Assembly: GCA_019454045.1 (NCBI GenBank)
Contig: SKCR01031841.1
Span: 54,387 to 118,386, forward strand
From: Zanthoxylum bungeanum
Lineage: Eukaryota; Streptophyta; Magnoliopsida; Sapindales; Rutaceae
Direction of reading: 5' to 3'
Length of the DNA stretch: 64,000 bases
Below, one piece after another: positions 34,229 through 44,905 of the stretch; the stretch's first letter is position 1, and each line of letters starts with the position of its first letter. The notes beneath the pieces are model-generated. The model was not told the origin of the DNA. It did no database searches and worked only from the letters and a program-made list of their open reading frames with translations. Made by a program: the position numbers and the translations under genes.

Positions 34229-37200
34229 TCTGATTCTTCATCCATTATATTATTCATGCTTGATATTTGATATTTAATGTTCACACATTCATATAATCTA
34301 TATATATTTCTTGAGTTTTCGATTCCACACTAACGACAAACGTAACAGAAATTTAATTGTTAAATTAAGTTATGTTTTCTATAGGTAGAATTGAATTTTT
34401 TAGAAAATTATTTAGATTAAAATTCTGCATTTGATGTGGAGTGTAGCTTCCTGAGGAAAATCCCCGCTTAGAAATAAGGCTGTAAAGTGACGTGTATTGG
34501 ATACATGTTTCTTGGTCCGTCTTGTCAGTACGATTTATGGGTATCTTTCTATAACTGCATCCGAGATTGTGCCAAAGCTGTGAGGGTGTAGGTTATAGGA
34601 TTTTATCCATGTCGGTTGCATATTGATACTAGACAAATTCAAGTGAAAGTGTAAATCTTGAACGTGCCAAAGTTGTCAGGACTACATCGGTAGCTTGAGT
34701 TTGTCATTGACAAGTGAAGCCTTGATACGCCTCCTTATGAACATGCCAAAGTTGTCATAACAAGAAACGGTCAGGACCAAAACTAGGGGTCACTGGTGAA
34801 TAATTGACAATGAGTTGTCTACCTAATGAATATACGTAGGCGAGATCATGCCAAAGTTATGAGTCGAAATATATTCATGGGATCCTACTTTCACTATGGA
34901 ATTCAATTTAATTATTGAATTCTCGTTCTCCGTTGGGGATTACGATATTACGTAAAGCGGTGGGAGACACTGCTGGGTTAAAAATTCATAACTAAAGTAG
35001 TGTGTAATTTTATGAAATTTTTTACTTTTGTTTTCCTTTTATTCTATTTTGTTTATAGATTTATACTTCTAATCCATTGCATAGCATATTACTTGAATAA
35101 GTTTTTTTACTTATGGTTGTATAGTTCTAGAATAGGTTCTAGAATGTCAGTAGACTTAGATATTGTTAGATTAGTTCAAACCATCGGGAACTGTTGTTCT
35201 GATTTTTTTAAAAATTAAGATGGTTAGTGACTTATGACTAAGTCATGATTAATAATCTAAATATATATCTTCTTTAGGATATAATAGTCCAGTAAGAATA
35301 GTTTCTTATGTAGTAAGAATTGATTTAAATTAGTTCATATCTCAAGATTCTTGACTGGCATTAAGAAAACTACATTGGTATTTGTTTATCTTAAAATGAC
35401 GTTTCTTGGGTTAGTGACTTTTAGAAGTCACGTGTCTGACACAGTTTGTTGATCAATCATTTGCAATTATTGTGAATAATTGAACACAAATTATAAAGCT
35501 AAAGAAATGAGATGTGTATAGTTGTGTATAGAGAATATCGATTCTCACAATACGACAACTATATGTATTGGATACCGGATCTCCCGTCTAGTTATTTAAA
35601 ATAATGTTTAATAACTATTTTGATATTTGATATCAAATTTTATGACTATTGGATAGTTATTTATTTTTATAAACAGTTGTTACATATTTTAATATTACTA
35701 GTAGTGTCATTAATGAAAAGATAAACATTAAGAAAATGTTCGGTTAACTAAATAACTTAGAACCGTGCTTTATGAGTTTTTATCACATAAGCATTAAATG
35801 TTTATTCCATTTGGTAAAGGATGGTCTGATACGAGATCACACCACATATCCTTATCCATTTAATGAATATTGTATTCAGGATGTGATTAAATCTCATTTA
35901 ATCAATCATCGTCATTGGACCACAAGATTTATTAAACTAATACATTGGATGTATGTAGTTTAATGAATTATAAATTGCCTTGGATAATTTTCTTTACTTC
36001 GTAACTTAGTTAATGAATTGTCATGACTTAGTTGCGTGTTTCTAAAAGAATATATATTGAACGTCTTGAATGCTTCAAGAACTTTCAATATATTTCTGAT
36101 GAAACACAGATAGAATATTTTGAATGGTTCAAAGATATTCTATTTGTAGTGTTGAAAACTATATCTTTAAAATTCATCGTGCATTTTTTGAATTGTTCAA
36201 AGATGTTTGATATGATCAAACATGTGAATTTAAGGCAATTAGTTCTAAAGTTATTTAATGAATGTGATTCTTACTCAATATTAAACTTCCACAATTCCAT
36301 CTTGATGGAATTGGTCAATAGGAGTAATTGAATTTTATATGATTTGATTCGTTGATATTGAGTGTCACCGAATTTATTTTTTCAACACTCTTAAGGTTAT
36401 GCTCCAGTAACATTAATTTATCTCTTTAATTTAGGTTCAATTTGTTCCTACAGTTACATATATGATATGTATAAGTAGAAAATTCGAATCTTGAATAGTT
36501 TGAGATTTGAATCTTTCTTTTGTATAATGGTTTTACAATTGAAAGCACTTGAGCCTCAGAGGAACAAGTAAAGTTTATCATTTATTCTATTTAATAGAAT
36601 ATTGTATTCTATTTGATGGAATATTGTATTTTATTTGATGGAATATCTTTTCTACGACCCGAGCAATAAAATAGTTTTATTACTAGGTGTGTAACATTAG
36701 ATGTTGACGATTGTAGAAAAGAATTGACTTATTGAAGTCAAATGTGAGAGTGATAAACTATAATGGAACTACATAATTAATTAGATGAAATGACCCTAGT
36801 CAACTTCCGTATAAGTCTAATAGGATGTCAGAATCATTTGCGAAGTATTTGATACTTAATGGTTCTGTTGTTTTCTTATCGAAGAAAATTATCCTATAAC
36901 TTATAGTAGGAGCGATATTTGATATCGATTTCAGAATTTACCATTGAACCATAGATCTAGGATTGTTCATAGATTACTACAATCGATTTTTGAACTTGAT
37001 TGAGCTTTCGTTATGAATAATTCATAAAATGTGCGAATTGTTTGCGTAGCAAAAGCAAAGTGAGCTCGTTAAAGGTTTGACCTTTATAGTATGACAATGA
37101 GAAAGGTTATCCTCAGTAATCTATTATAGATTCTGAGAATACCTGTCTGGTTGCACTAATTGAACAGTTAACGATCTGTTGATTAATGTTGATATTAAAC

Positions 37201-38403
37201 TATGTATTTTGGCTAAAGAATGCAAAGTGTCGTTCCTGAATGTTTTCTTCGAATAAGAGATCTGTCGTGATTTCTTTGTTTGAAGAATTCATTCTAGAAT
37301 GGCCCTGGAGTTTGTATTCTGTTAAGATCATAGTTTGATATACTGGCTTATAAAGCCTATTGTAGACTCAGATAAGCTTTCTGAAAATTTATGTTCTCTA
37401 ATTTTGATTACAGTCAGATTGTCTGATTTTATCAAAGCATAGATAATACATATTTGATAGTAAGGTCAGTGGAAGCGTACAAATTTCTTTCTAGTATTAT
37501 ATATCCTAATGGCATTATCATTATTAATGTAATAATGAGATGTTTGTAAAGTAAAATGTTTACTTAAGTCTTCTTTTCTCCGTGAAAGCAGTGGGAGTAG
37601 TCTCTGTTATATTTGATATACGGTTTTATATATGATATAAAAATAAGAGACTTGTGAGATACTCCCATTAATCGCGTATTAGATATGATCTAATAAAGGA
37701 TACAGTAAGACTATTTGTATGAAAGTTAGTATAAATGTTTGACAGTTAACATGTCTTTCATATATACAGTATTCACCTTATGTAAAAGATGATTCCTTTG
37801 TCGAAAGAGATATTGATTGTAATGTCTACTCAATATTATGCATCATAGGATGATGGCATAATGAATACTATATTATATGCGATTAAATATATCAATTTAA
37901 TCGTAATTGTTACGAGTTATTTTGATATGCTACAGACCATATGATGGATCTTGAAACATGTTCTTTGTGATCTAAGAACGAGTTTCTTATTCATGGAGAA
38001 TTTAGTCAGCAACCATAAGGTCAGATTAGTTTTGATCCTAATTATGACATTAGATGGTCTATGTCATATAAAGTCAGAAAAGATGCAGTGTGAGTGTCAC
38101 CGTTGAACTAGTGGAATCAATTGCAACTTATGAAGTATTGACTTATGAAGTTGCATATGACCTTATAGATTAGAAGTTTTGATATTAGTGTTGTGCTGAC
38201 AGTTGTCTGTAAAGTATTTTAGATTTGATCTTGAAATAAATAGACAACTTTAATTGCTATAGCATAATATTAATATAGCGTTAGAGTCATATTGATGTGG
38301 AATTAGGATTCTACAAAATATAAATGATGATGGCTAAGGAAAATGATTGAGTTTGTTGTACAAACTCAATTTGTTAAATCAGACTTACTTGTTGTTGCCT
38401 TCT
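34229..38403 (+). other. RE6 non-coding interior (LARD domain)
   Basis: About 4.2 kb, colinear with RE4 16229-16337 plus 25925 to about 29910. The open frame at 36032-36331 (99 aa) has no recognisable domain and is not kept in RE4. Palindromes with three-base spacers include 35464-35482 (GTG), 35931-35964 (TGG), 36065-36079 (TGC), 36118-36132 (TGG), 36187-36201 (TTG), 36829-36867 (TTG), 36913-36927 (TTG) and 37070-37086 (TTG). The interior stops where RE8 begins, about 100 bp before the polypurine tract seen in RE4. Confidence 0.75.
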
Positions 38404-39822
38404 TGTAGGACACAGTAATCGGCGATGCTGTTCTAGGCTCGCGACCTAGTTGGGAGTACGGAGTAGCCTACGGGGGACTACACCAGAGAGATAAAATGGA
38501 GTCGCCACCCAGTGTGAACTGGGAAAATGATTTAAGGCCGCACTCACCCCTCGCAAGGGAATACCTCAAACCGTTGGGTTCGGAATGGTCCCTTACTTAT
38601 GCCACTTGTAATGAAAGGATTTATGTAATAATATAACCGAGTCTACGCAAGAACAACCTACATCTAAGTTTACGTTTGTCCTATATCTAAGTTTGCATGC
38701 ATAAAAGTAAGTCGTCATAGCGGCAAATAATAATCTCATAAACACATTAAATTAATACCTACGGAACATAAATAAATCATGCTTAAAAAATATCAAACTA
38801 ATCGACTAAATCATGCATAAAAAATAAATAACATACTAAACGACTAAATCATGCATAAAAAATGAATAATATACTAAACGACTAAATCATGCATAAAAGT
38901 AACATACTAGTTCTAATAAACAACGAATAAACATAAATTTAGATGAAACGAAATATGTGTGTCTCTCAAGCGGTACGTGGCATTGTATCCCGAGTGCAGA
39001 CCGCACTATCGTCTATTCGGATTCGGTTACATAATTTACGTGCGGGTTTCCATCCGATATACCGCAAGAGATCACATATATTTCATTCATACCATGGCCA
39101 CAACATACATGAATTTATAATACGCATGCGAAGTAATAATAATAAATAACAGAAAAAATGATGGGCATAAATAAAAAGGGTGCCCTCAGGTCTAACCTCT
39201 TAAGTCGCCTCTTGGAAGTGCGTTACGCGTTCGCCGGAAGGGTTGATGCTCCGTAACTTTTCTGATTTATTGGTTCGTTGTTTTCCTTCGTTGCCTCGCT
39301 ATTTTGGGCTGTTGTTTGCTGTATTTTCTGGTCGTTATTTTCGGTTACTGTTTGCGGTATTTAGGCAGTTTTCTGGGCAATTTGAGGGTAATTTTCTTGG
39401 CAATTTGCGGGGACTATTTTACATGTTTACGGTTCAATTTTTGGGGAATATTTTACGGGTTTACGGTGCTGTCTGGGGGGCTGTTTTACGGAAGTTTAGG
39501 GTGTCTATTTCGGCTCATGAAGGGGAAGTCTGTGTCGGTGTGTGTCTTTTGTTGCTTGCGCTGGAGTGAGAGAACGTGAGTGGAGTCGTGTGTAGATGGC
39601 TTTAGTGTTTCAATAGGTCGGTGCTAAGGGCTGTGTGTGTGTGTAGTTTGTGTGCGTGAGTGGCGTGTTAAAACGGTGCAGTGTGTGTTTACGTGAAGTG
39701 CATGTGCATGGCCTGAGTGTGTGAGTGGCGTGTTAAAACGGTGCAGTGGGTGTTTACTCAAGTGTGTTGCATGTATGCATGCATGCATAGGTGAATTTCC
39801 TATTCCGTTGGGTTTGGTCTTC
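38404..39822 (-). repeat. RE8 3' LTR
   Basis: About 1.4 kb; the right boundary is placed at TCTTCA before a pyrimidine run (complement of a polypurine tract) at 39823-39835, an estimate. It contains about three tandem units of 39 bp built on CGACTAAATCATGCATAAAA (38774-38910), a G/T-rich run, and two copies of GAGTGGCGTGTTAAAACGGT (about 39658 and 39722), plus a short GCAT run near 39770-39787. Confidence 0.75.
38774..38910. repeat. 39-bp tandem repeat inside the RE8 LTR
   Basis: Units with ACTAAATCATGCATAAAA and AACATACTAAACG repeated about three and a half times. The other LTR has a rearranged array of the same unit at 44191-44335, so the array changes in length independently of the rest of the LTR. 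Confidence 0.75.
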
Positions 39823-39859
39823 ACCCAGCTCCCCCGGTGATCGCTCGATCTTCTCTTCT

Positions 39860-40306
39860 TCAGGTAAAGTACTGCTTCAATATTTCCACATTGATCGGCT
39901 CGGTGAACTTGTTCCCTTCCAAATCTGACAGTCTCACTGCCCTATTTCCCATTACTTTCTGGACTATGTAAGGTCCTTCCCAGTTAGGTCTGAACTTTCC
40001 TCTCGGGTCTGTCGTTGACTGCTTCGACTGCTTAAGTACCAGATCACCCTTTTTGATTTTAGTAGGACGCACATTCTTGTTGAATGCTCAAGCCAACCTC
40101 TTCTGGTATATCTGCATGTGATGTAAGGACTTCATTCTCTTCTCATCCAGCAGTGTTAACTGTTCAAATCTCTGCGAAGTCCATTCTTGCTCAGATAACT
40201 CTGCTTCTGCTAATACACGCATAGACTGTATCTCAACTTCCACTGGCAGTACTGCTTCCATTCCGTAGACCAAAGAGTAAGGCGTGGCTCTCGTTGCCGT
40301 TCTCAC
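39860..40306 (-). pseudogene. RE8 integrase C-terminal region
   Basis: Two open pieces separated by a stop. The first (40088-40306) reads RTATRATPYSLVYGMEAVLP, the usual segment after the integrase core in Tat and other gypsy elements. The second (39860-40072) reads KKGDLVLKQ and KFRPNWEGPYIVQKV, the GPY/F-type integrase end, finishing LKQYFT. There is no chromodomain, as expected for Tat. Stops near 40073 and 40310 break the reading. Confidence 0.8.
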
Positions 40307-40363
40307 AGAAGTTCTATATCCCTACAGGGCGTACGATAACTTATCGGCCCAATCCTTGTAGTT

Positions 40364-41215
40364 CTATGTCATTTTGGCTAATATAGTTTTTATTGTCTTA
40401 TTGGCTGCCTCGAATGCCCCATTTGCTTGTGGTCGGTATGGTGACGACTTGTGATGTCCTATCCCGTACCTCTGTAGCATTGCCTTTGTTTCAATTTGAA
40501 ATTGAACTCTGTTGTCCGTTACTGCATGATGTGGCATTCCATATCGGCATATGAGATTCCGGGCTATGAACTTCGCCATCTGCTTTGCTGTAACATTACA
40601 GAATGACTCAGCTTCCACCCATTTTGAAAAGTAGTCTACTTCTACTACTATAAAACGATGTCCATTCGATGCGTTTGGTCGAATTTCTCTGATCATGTCA
40701 ATTCCCCATGCTGAGAAAGGCCCCGACTCTGACAGCCCAAGCAACTCTGTGTGCAGCTGATGATTCAAGATACCGTGAGCTTGGCAATCGTGACAATGCT
40801 TTACCAGCTTCGCGCAGTCATCTTCCATGGTCGAGCAGTAGAAACCTTGTCTTACTAACTTGCGGGACAAGTTCAACCCATTCATGTGCGGTCCACATAC
40901 TCCGGCATGTACTTCTTTCATTACCTTCTGACCTTCTTCTTTTCTCAAACACTTCAGCTGAATGTTGTTCGCTTGTCTCCTGTATAGTTCTCCTTTCAAA
41001 CTCACATACTGAGAAGCCAACTTCTGAATGGCTATTCTGTCTTTTCTGCTTGCTTCTTCTGGAAGTTCCCCGCGTTCTAAGTATCGCTGAATATCATAGT
41101 ACCAAGGCTTCTCATCATTGACTTCTACTTCCAAGACCCTTTCTATCTCATAAACCGTTTGCTTGCCGTCGTCAACACTAGACGTCTCATCACCAACTTC
41201 TCCGGATTTTCCCAA
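40364..41215 (-). pseudogene. RE8 integrase (zinc-binding and catalytic core)
   Basis: 283 codons. The zinc-binding region is visible (VHAGVCGPHMNG, then CHDCQAHG). The three catalytic acidic residues are present: WGIDMI, AVTDN and the E of GAFEAANKTIK. TDN is where the family usually has TDNG; here it is followed by R. The frame overlaps the preceding RT/RNase H frame by about 73 bases in another phase, so a frameshift separates them. The N-terminal part (YYDIQRYLERGELP) is the usual linker between the second RNase H and integrase. Confidence 0.85.
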
Positions 41216-42990
41216 GTCCCGGCTAGTGTAGCTAACGCGTCTGCCATCTGATTATCTTCTCGCGGAAAATGCAGGAATTTATAGTCAGGGATAGCCTGTG
41301 TCAGATTTCTGAGGTAGAATAAGTAAGGTTTCAACCTTTCCTCCTTCAATTCCCATTCTCCTTGCATCTGTCGGACTACCAACATCGAGTCTCCGTAAAC
41401 TTCAAAATTCTTAGCTTTCAAGGTTATCAATGCTGCCAATCCAAAGGCACATGCTTCATACTCGGCCATGTTGTTGGTTACACCGAACGTCAACCTCTTG
41501 GCTATAGGCAGGGTCTCTCCTTCGGGGGTTACTATCACGATTCCAATTCCGGCTCCTTTGCAGTTCACTACTCCGTCGAAATAAATCTTCCACCCTTGAA
41601 CTGTTATTGCTTGTATCTCCTCATCTGGGAATTCAAACTTATATCGATCCCCTTCAATGGATTGAAACGCTAGAAACTCTGCTACAGCTTGCCCTTTGAT
41701 TACTTTAGAAGTGAGGTACTCGATATCAAACTCTGTCAGCAACACTAACCATCTACCCAACTTCCCCACTAGCGAAGGCACCGAATGCAGATACTTCAAA
41801 GGATTCTCCTTCGCTACCACTTGGATCTTGTAAGATTGGAAGTAATGGCGTAATTTTCTGGACGCCCATACTACTGCCAAACAGATCTTCTCTACTTCTT
41901 GATAGCGGGCTTCATATGGAAGCATCTTCTTACTGAGGTAATAGACTGCATGTTCTACCCCCGTCTCATCTGCTTGTACCATCATCGTCCCCAGTGTTTC
42001 GGGTTCAATGGCCAAGTATAGTACCAAGGGTTTTCCAGGTCTCGGAGGCTTCAAGATAGGAGGTTTCACCAAATATTCTTTGATCTTGTCGAAGGCTTCT
42101 TGGCATTGCTCATTCCATTTCACTGGTTGGTCTTTCCTTAGCAATTTGAAGATAGGTTCGCATACTGATGTCAACTTTGCGATGAACCGACTGATGTACT
42201 GAATTTTCCCGAGGAATGCTCTGACTTCTTTCTTTGTCTTCGATGCTGGCATCTCAGTAATTGCCTTGATCTTCTCAGGGTCTACTTCTATTCCTCTCAT
42301 TCCCACTGTGTGGCCTAACAACTTTCCTGACGTTACTCTGAACACACTCTTGGGATTTAGTCGCAGGTTGTATTTGTCAACTCGCTGAAGGAACTTCTCC
42401 AATACTTCTATGTGTCTGCTTCTCGTCTCTGACTTCACCATCATGTTATCTACACATACCTCAATCTCCTTATGCATCAAGTCATGGAATAACGTGGTGG
42501 CCATCCGCTGATAAGTGGCTCCTGCATTCTTAAGCCCAAACGGCATCACCTTGTAGCAATACGTACCCCATTCTGTGACAAAGGCAGTCTTATACTTGTC
42601 TTCTTCAGCCATAAGAACCTGATTGTATCCTGAGAACCCATCCACGAACGAGTACATGGCAGATAAAGCCGCATTATCAACCATCACATCTATATGGGGT
42701 AAAGGAAAATCATCCTTCGGGCAAGCTTTGTTAAGGTCTTTGTAATCCATGCACATTCTGACCTTCCCATCTTTCTTCGTTACCGGTACAATGTTTGCCA
42801 ACCACTCGGGGTACTTCACTACTTCCAGAAATCTCACATCTATCTGTTTCTTGACTTCTTCTCTAACCCAACGAATATCTATGATGGCTTTTAAGACACA
42901 AAGGTTGACATGATGCGTGTATGCATGAGATGCATGAGATGCGTGCGATGTATGGAATATATAAGTCGGCCCATTATCATTTTGAAGCAT
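41143..42990 (-). pseudogene. RE8 reverse transcriptase, RNase H and second (archaeal-type) RNase H
   Basis: 615 codons, the longest open frame in the window. RT: YPEWLANIVPV and DYKDLNKACP near residues 60-95, FVDGFSGYNQ near 115, and the catalytic YxDD position reads CVDN near 180, so RT should be inactive. RNase H: LSKKMLPYEARYQEVEKICL near 350-370. Second RNase H: IYFDGVVNCKGAGIG near 475, TNNMAEYEACAFGL near 510, YGDSMLVV near 535, NQMADALA near 580; this domain is typical of Tat/Ogre elements. The first 30 residues are not RT-like. Only the pol-internal part of the ancestral polyprotein is left. Confidence 0.9.
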
Positions 42991-43773
42991 TCAATCATAC
43001 TATTGCGAGGTGCAAACTTGTCCCAGTTGAAAAGGCCCAACAGGTTTACACTTTTGCGATAACATGGCTAAACGACTTCAAATGATAAGAGGCCTAAACG
43101 CAAAATGGTCCATCGGTATTTTAGAAGCTTTTGGCCCGATTGTCATAAAGCACGGACTCGTCCCAGTTTAAATGGCCAAACAAGCCTATACCTCATGACA
43201 AAACGTCCAACTGAATCCAAATGATGATGGTCCTAAACGCAAGCATAAAGGAATAGTTTCTATTGGTCCTATAACTACAATTCATATACGGGTTTATAGG
43301 GGTATAGACAAAGGCTCCCGTTGGCGAAGGATTGCCCACAACTAGGACTCCCCACTCAAGGGTTCAAGCGACCAAATGAGCGCACCTTTTTTTATACTTT
43401 ATGGTACGTGCCAACGAGTTATGGTGCGTGACTGACTGTCAAATGGATTTTCTATTGTAGATTCCCCAGAGGGAGGGCATAGTGAACTCTCTTAAATACC
43501 CAAGCTCTTAGGCTCTTATCGCCTTGGTGTTAGGAATAAACAACAAGTCTTCCAAATTAGTCCATCACAGTAAGCTTCGAGTAGATGGTTATCTAGGTGC
43601 CTTCACAGCTTTTCCTCCCAGTTATGGAAAGGTAGTGAATGAAGGAAAACACCAAACCATTTCCTAGCCTTAATAGTGCCTTTGATTAAACCCCTTCAAC
43701 CCACTGTAGACAGGGTCAACTAAAATAAAAAATACAAACATTACAAGGCGTTATTTCGGGGCCAATTCTCTAT
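42991..43773 (-). other. RE8 shortened leader region
   Basis: Non-coding. Two imperfect copies, about 130 bp apart, of a block with CTCGTCCCAGTT, AAATGATGA and CCTAAACGCAA lie at about 43012-43112 and 43152-43242. A purine/T run of ATGCATGAG/ATGCGTG words lies at 42905-42955. Gag and protease, which should lie here, are missing. Confidence 0.65.
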
Positions 43774-43793
43774 CCCCAGTGGAGTTGCCAGAC
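43774..43793 (-). other. RE8 primer-binding site
   Basis: Complement begins GTC then TGGCAACTCCACTGGGG, close to the TGGCGACTC-type site common in Tat-lineage elements. Confidence 0.75.
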
Positions 43794-44905
43794 TGTAAGA
43801 CACCGAAATCAGTGACGCTGTTCTAGGCTCGCGGCCTAGTTGGGAGTATGGAGTAGCCTACGGGGGACTACACCGGAGAGATAAAATGGAGTCGCCACCC
43901 AGTGTGAACTGGGAAAATGATTTAAGGCCGCACTCACCCCTCGCAAGGGAAGACCTCAAACCGTTGGGTTTGGAATGGTCTCTTACTTATGCCACTTGTA
44001 ATGAATGGATTTATGTAATAATATAACCGAGTCTACGCAACATATATTCCTAAGAGTATCATTTGTCTACGTTAACGTACATGAAAATAAAACCTATGGC
44101 TAAGTTTGCATGCATAAAAGTTAGTCGTTATAATGGCAAACACACAATAATCTCATGAATACGTGAAATTAATACTTGCGTAAACATAAATAAATCATGC
44201 ATAAAAAATATCATGTTAAACAACTAAATCATGCATAAAAGAAAGTAACATACTAAACGACTAAACCATGCATACTAAACGACTAAATCATGCTTAAAAG
44301 AAATAACATACTAAACGACTAATCATGAATAAACATAAGATTGGACGAAATGAAATATGTGTGTCTCTCAAGTGGTGTGTGGAGTTGTCTCCCAAGTACA
44401 GACCGCACTACCGTCCATTCGGATTCGGCTACGGAATTTACGTCTGGGTTTCTATCCGATATACTGCAAGAGATAACACATATTCCATTCATCCCATTGC
44501 CATAGCGCACATTAACCAATAATACGCATGCGAAGAAATATTAATAAATAATAGAAAAAAGGATGGGAATATATAAAAAGGGTGCCCTCAGGTCTAACCT
44601 CTTAAGTCGCCTCTTGGAAGTGCATTACGCGGTCGCCGGAAGGGTTGATACTCCGCAACTTTTCAGATTTACTGGTTCGTTATTTTCCTTCGTTGCCTCA
44701 CTGTTTTGGGCTGTTGTTTGCTGTATTTTCTGGATGTTATTTTCGGTTATTGTTTGCGGTATTTGGGCAGTTTTAGAGCAATTTTCTGGGCAGTTTCTGG
44801 GCAATTTTCTGGGCAGTTTTAGGGCAATTTTAGGCAGTGTGTGTTTACGTGAAATGCATGTGCATGGCCTGAGTGTGTGAGTGGCGTGTTAAAACGGTGC
44901 AGTGG
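43794..44905 (-). repeat. RE8 5' LTR, truncated at its outer end
   Basis: About 1.1 kb, colinear with 38404-39749 with length changes in the tandem repeats (44191-44335, and CTGGGCAGTTT/CTGGGCAATTTT units at 44765-44840). It ends at GCAGTGG, joined directly to RE6 LTR sequence from the point matching about 14443 in RE4. One deletion removed the LTR end and about 740 bp of the RE6 LTR. Confidence 0.75.

Larger units (their letters stand above)
38404..44905 (-). mobile_element. RE8: Ty3/gypsy Tat-lineage element, minus strand, gag deleted
   Basis: Two LTR copies starting TGTA(G/A)GACAC on the plus strand (38404 and 43794) flank a minus-strand pol with RT, RNase H, a second archaeal-type RNase H and integrase. 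This order and the second RNase H are marks of the Tat/Ogre/Retand lineage. The primer site complement lies at 43774-43793. Gag and protease are absent: only about 800 bp separate RT from the primer site. The right LTR lacks about 75 bp at its outer end, where it joins the RE6 LTR remnant, so no target duplication remains. Confidence 0.85.

Noticed and set aside
36032..36331. 99-residue open frame in the RE6 interior
   Set aside because: The colinear RE4 sequence is not open, and the region is made of hairpins; no domain is recognisable.
39243..39579. Two overlapping open frames of 108 and 91 residues with hydrophobic stretches
   Set aside because: They fall in the G/T-rich tandem part of the RE8 LTR; the hydrophobic residues come from repeated TTT and GGG codons, and the other LTR is not open in the same way.
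40708..41121. 137-residue plus-strand open frame
   Set aside because: It is a shadow of the RE8 integrase, which has clear catalytic motifs on the minus strand.
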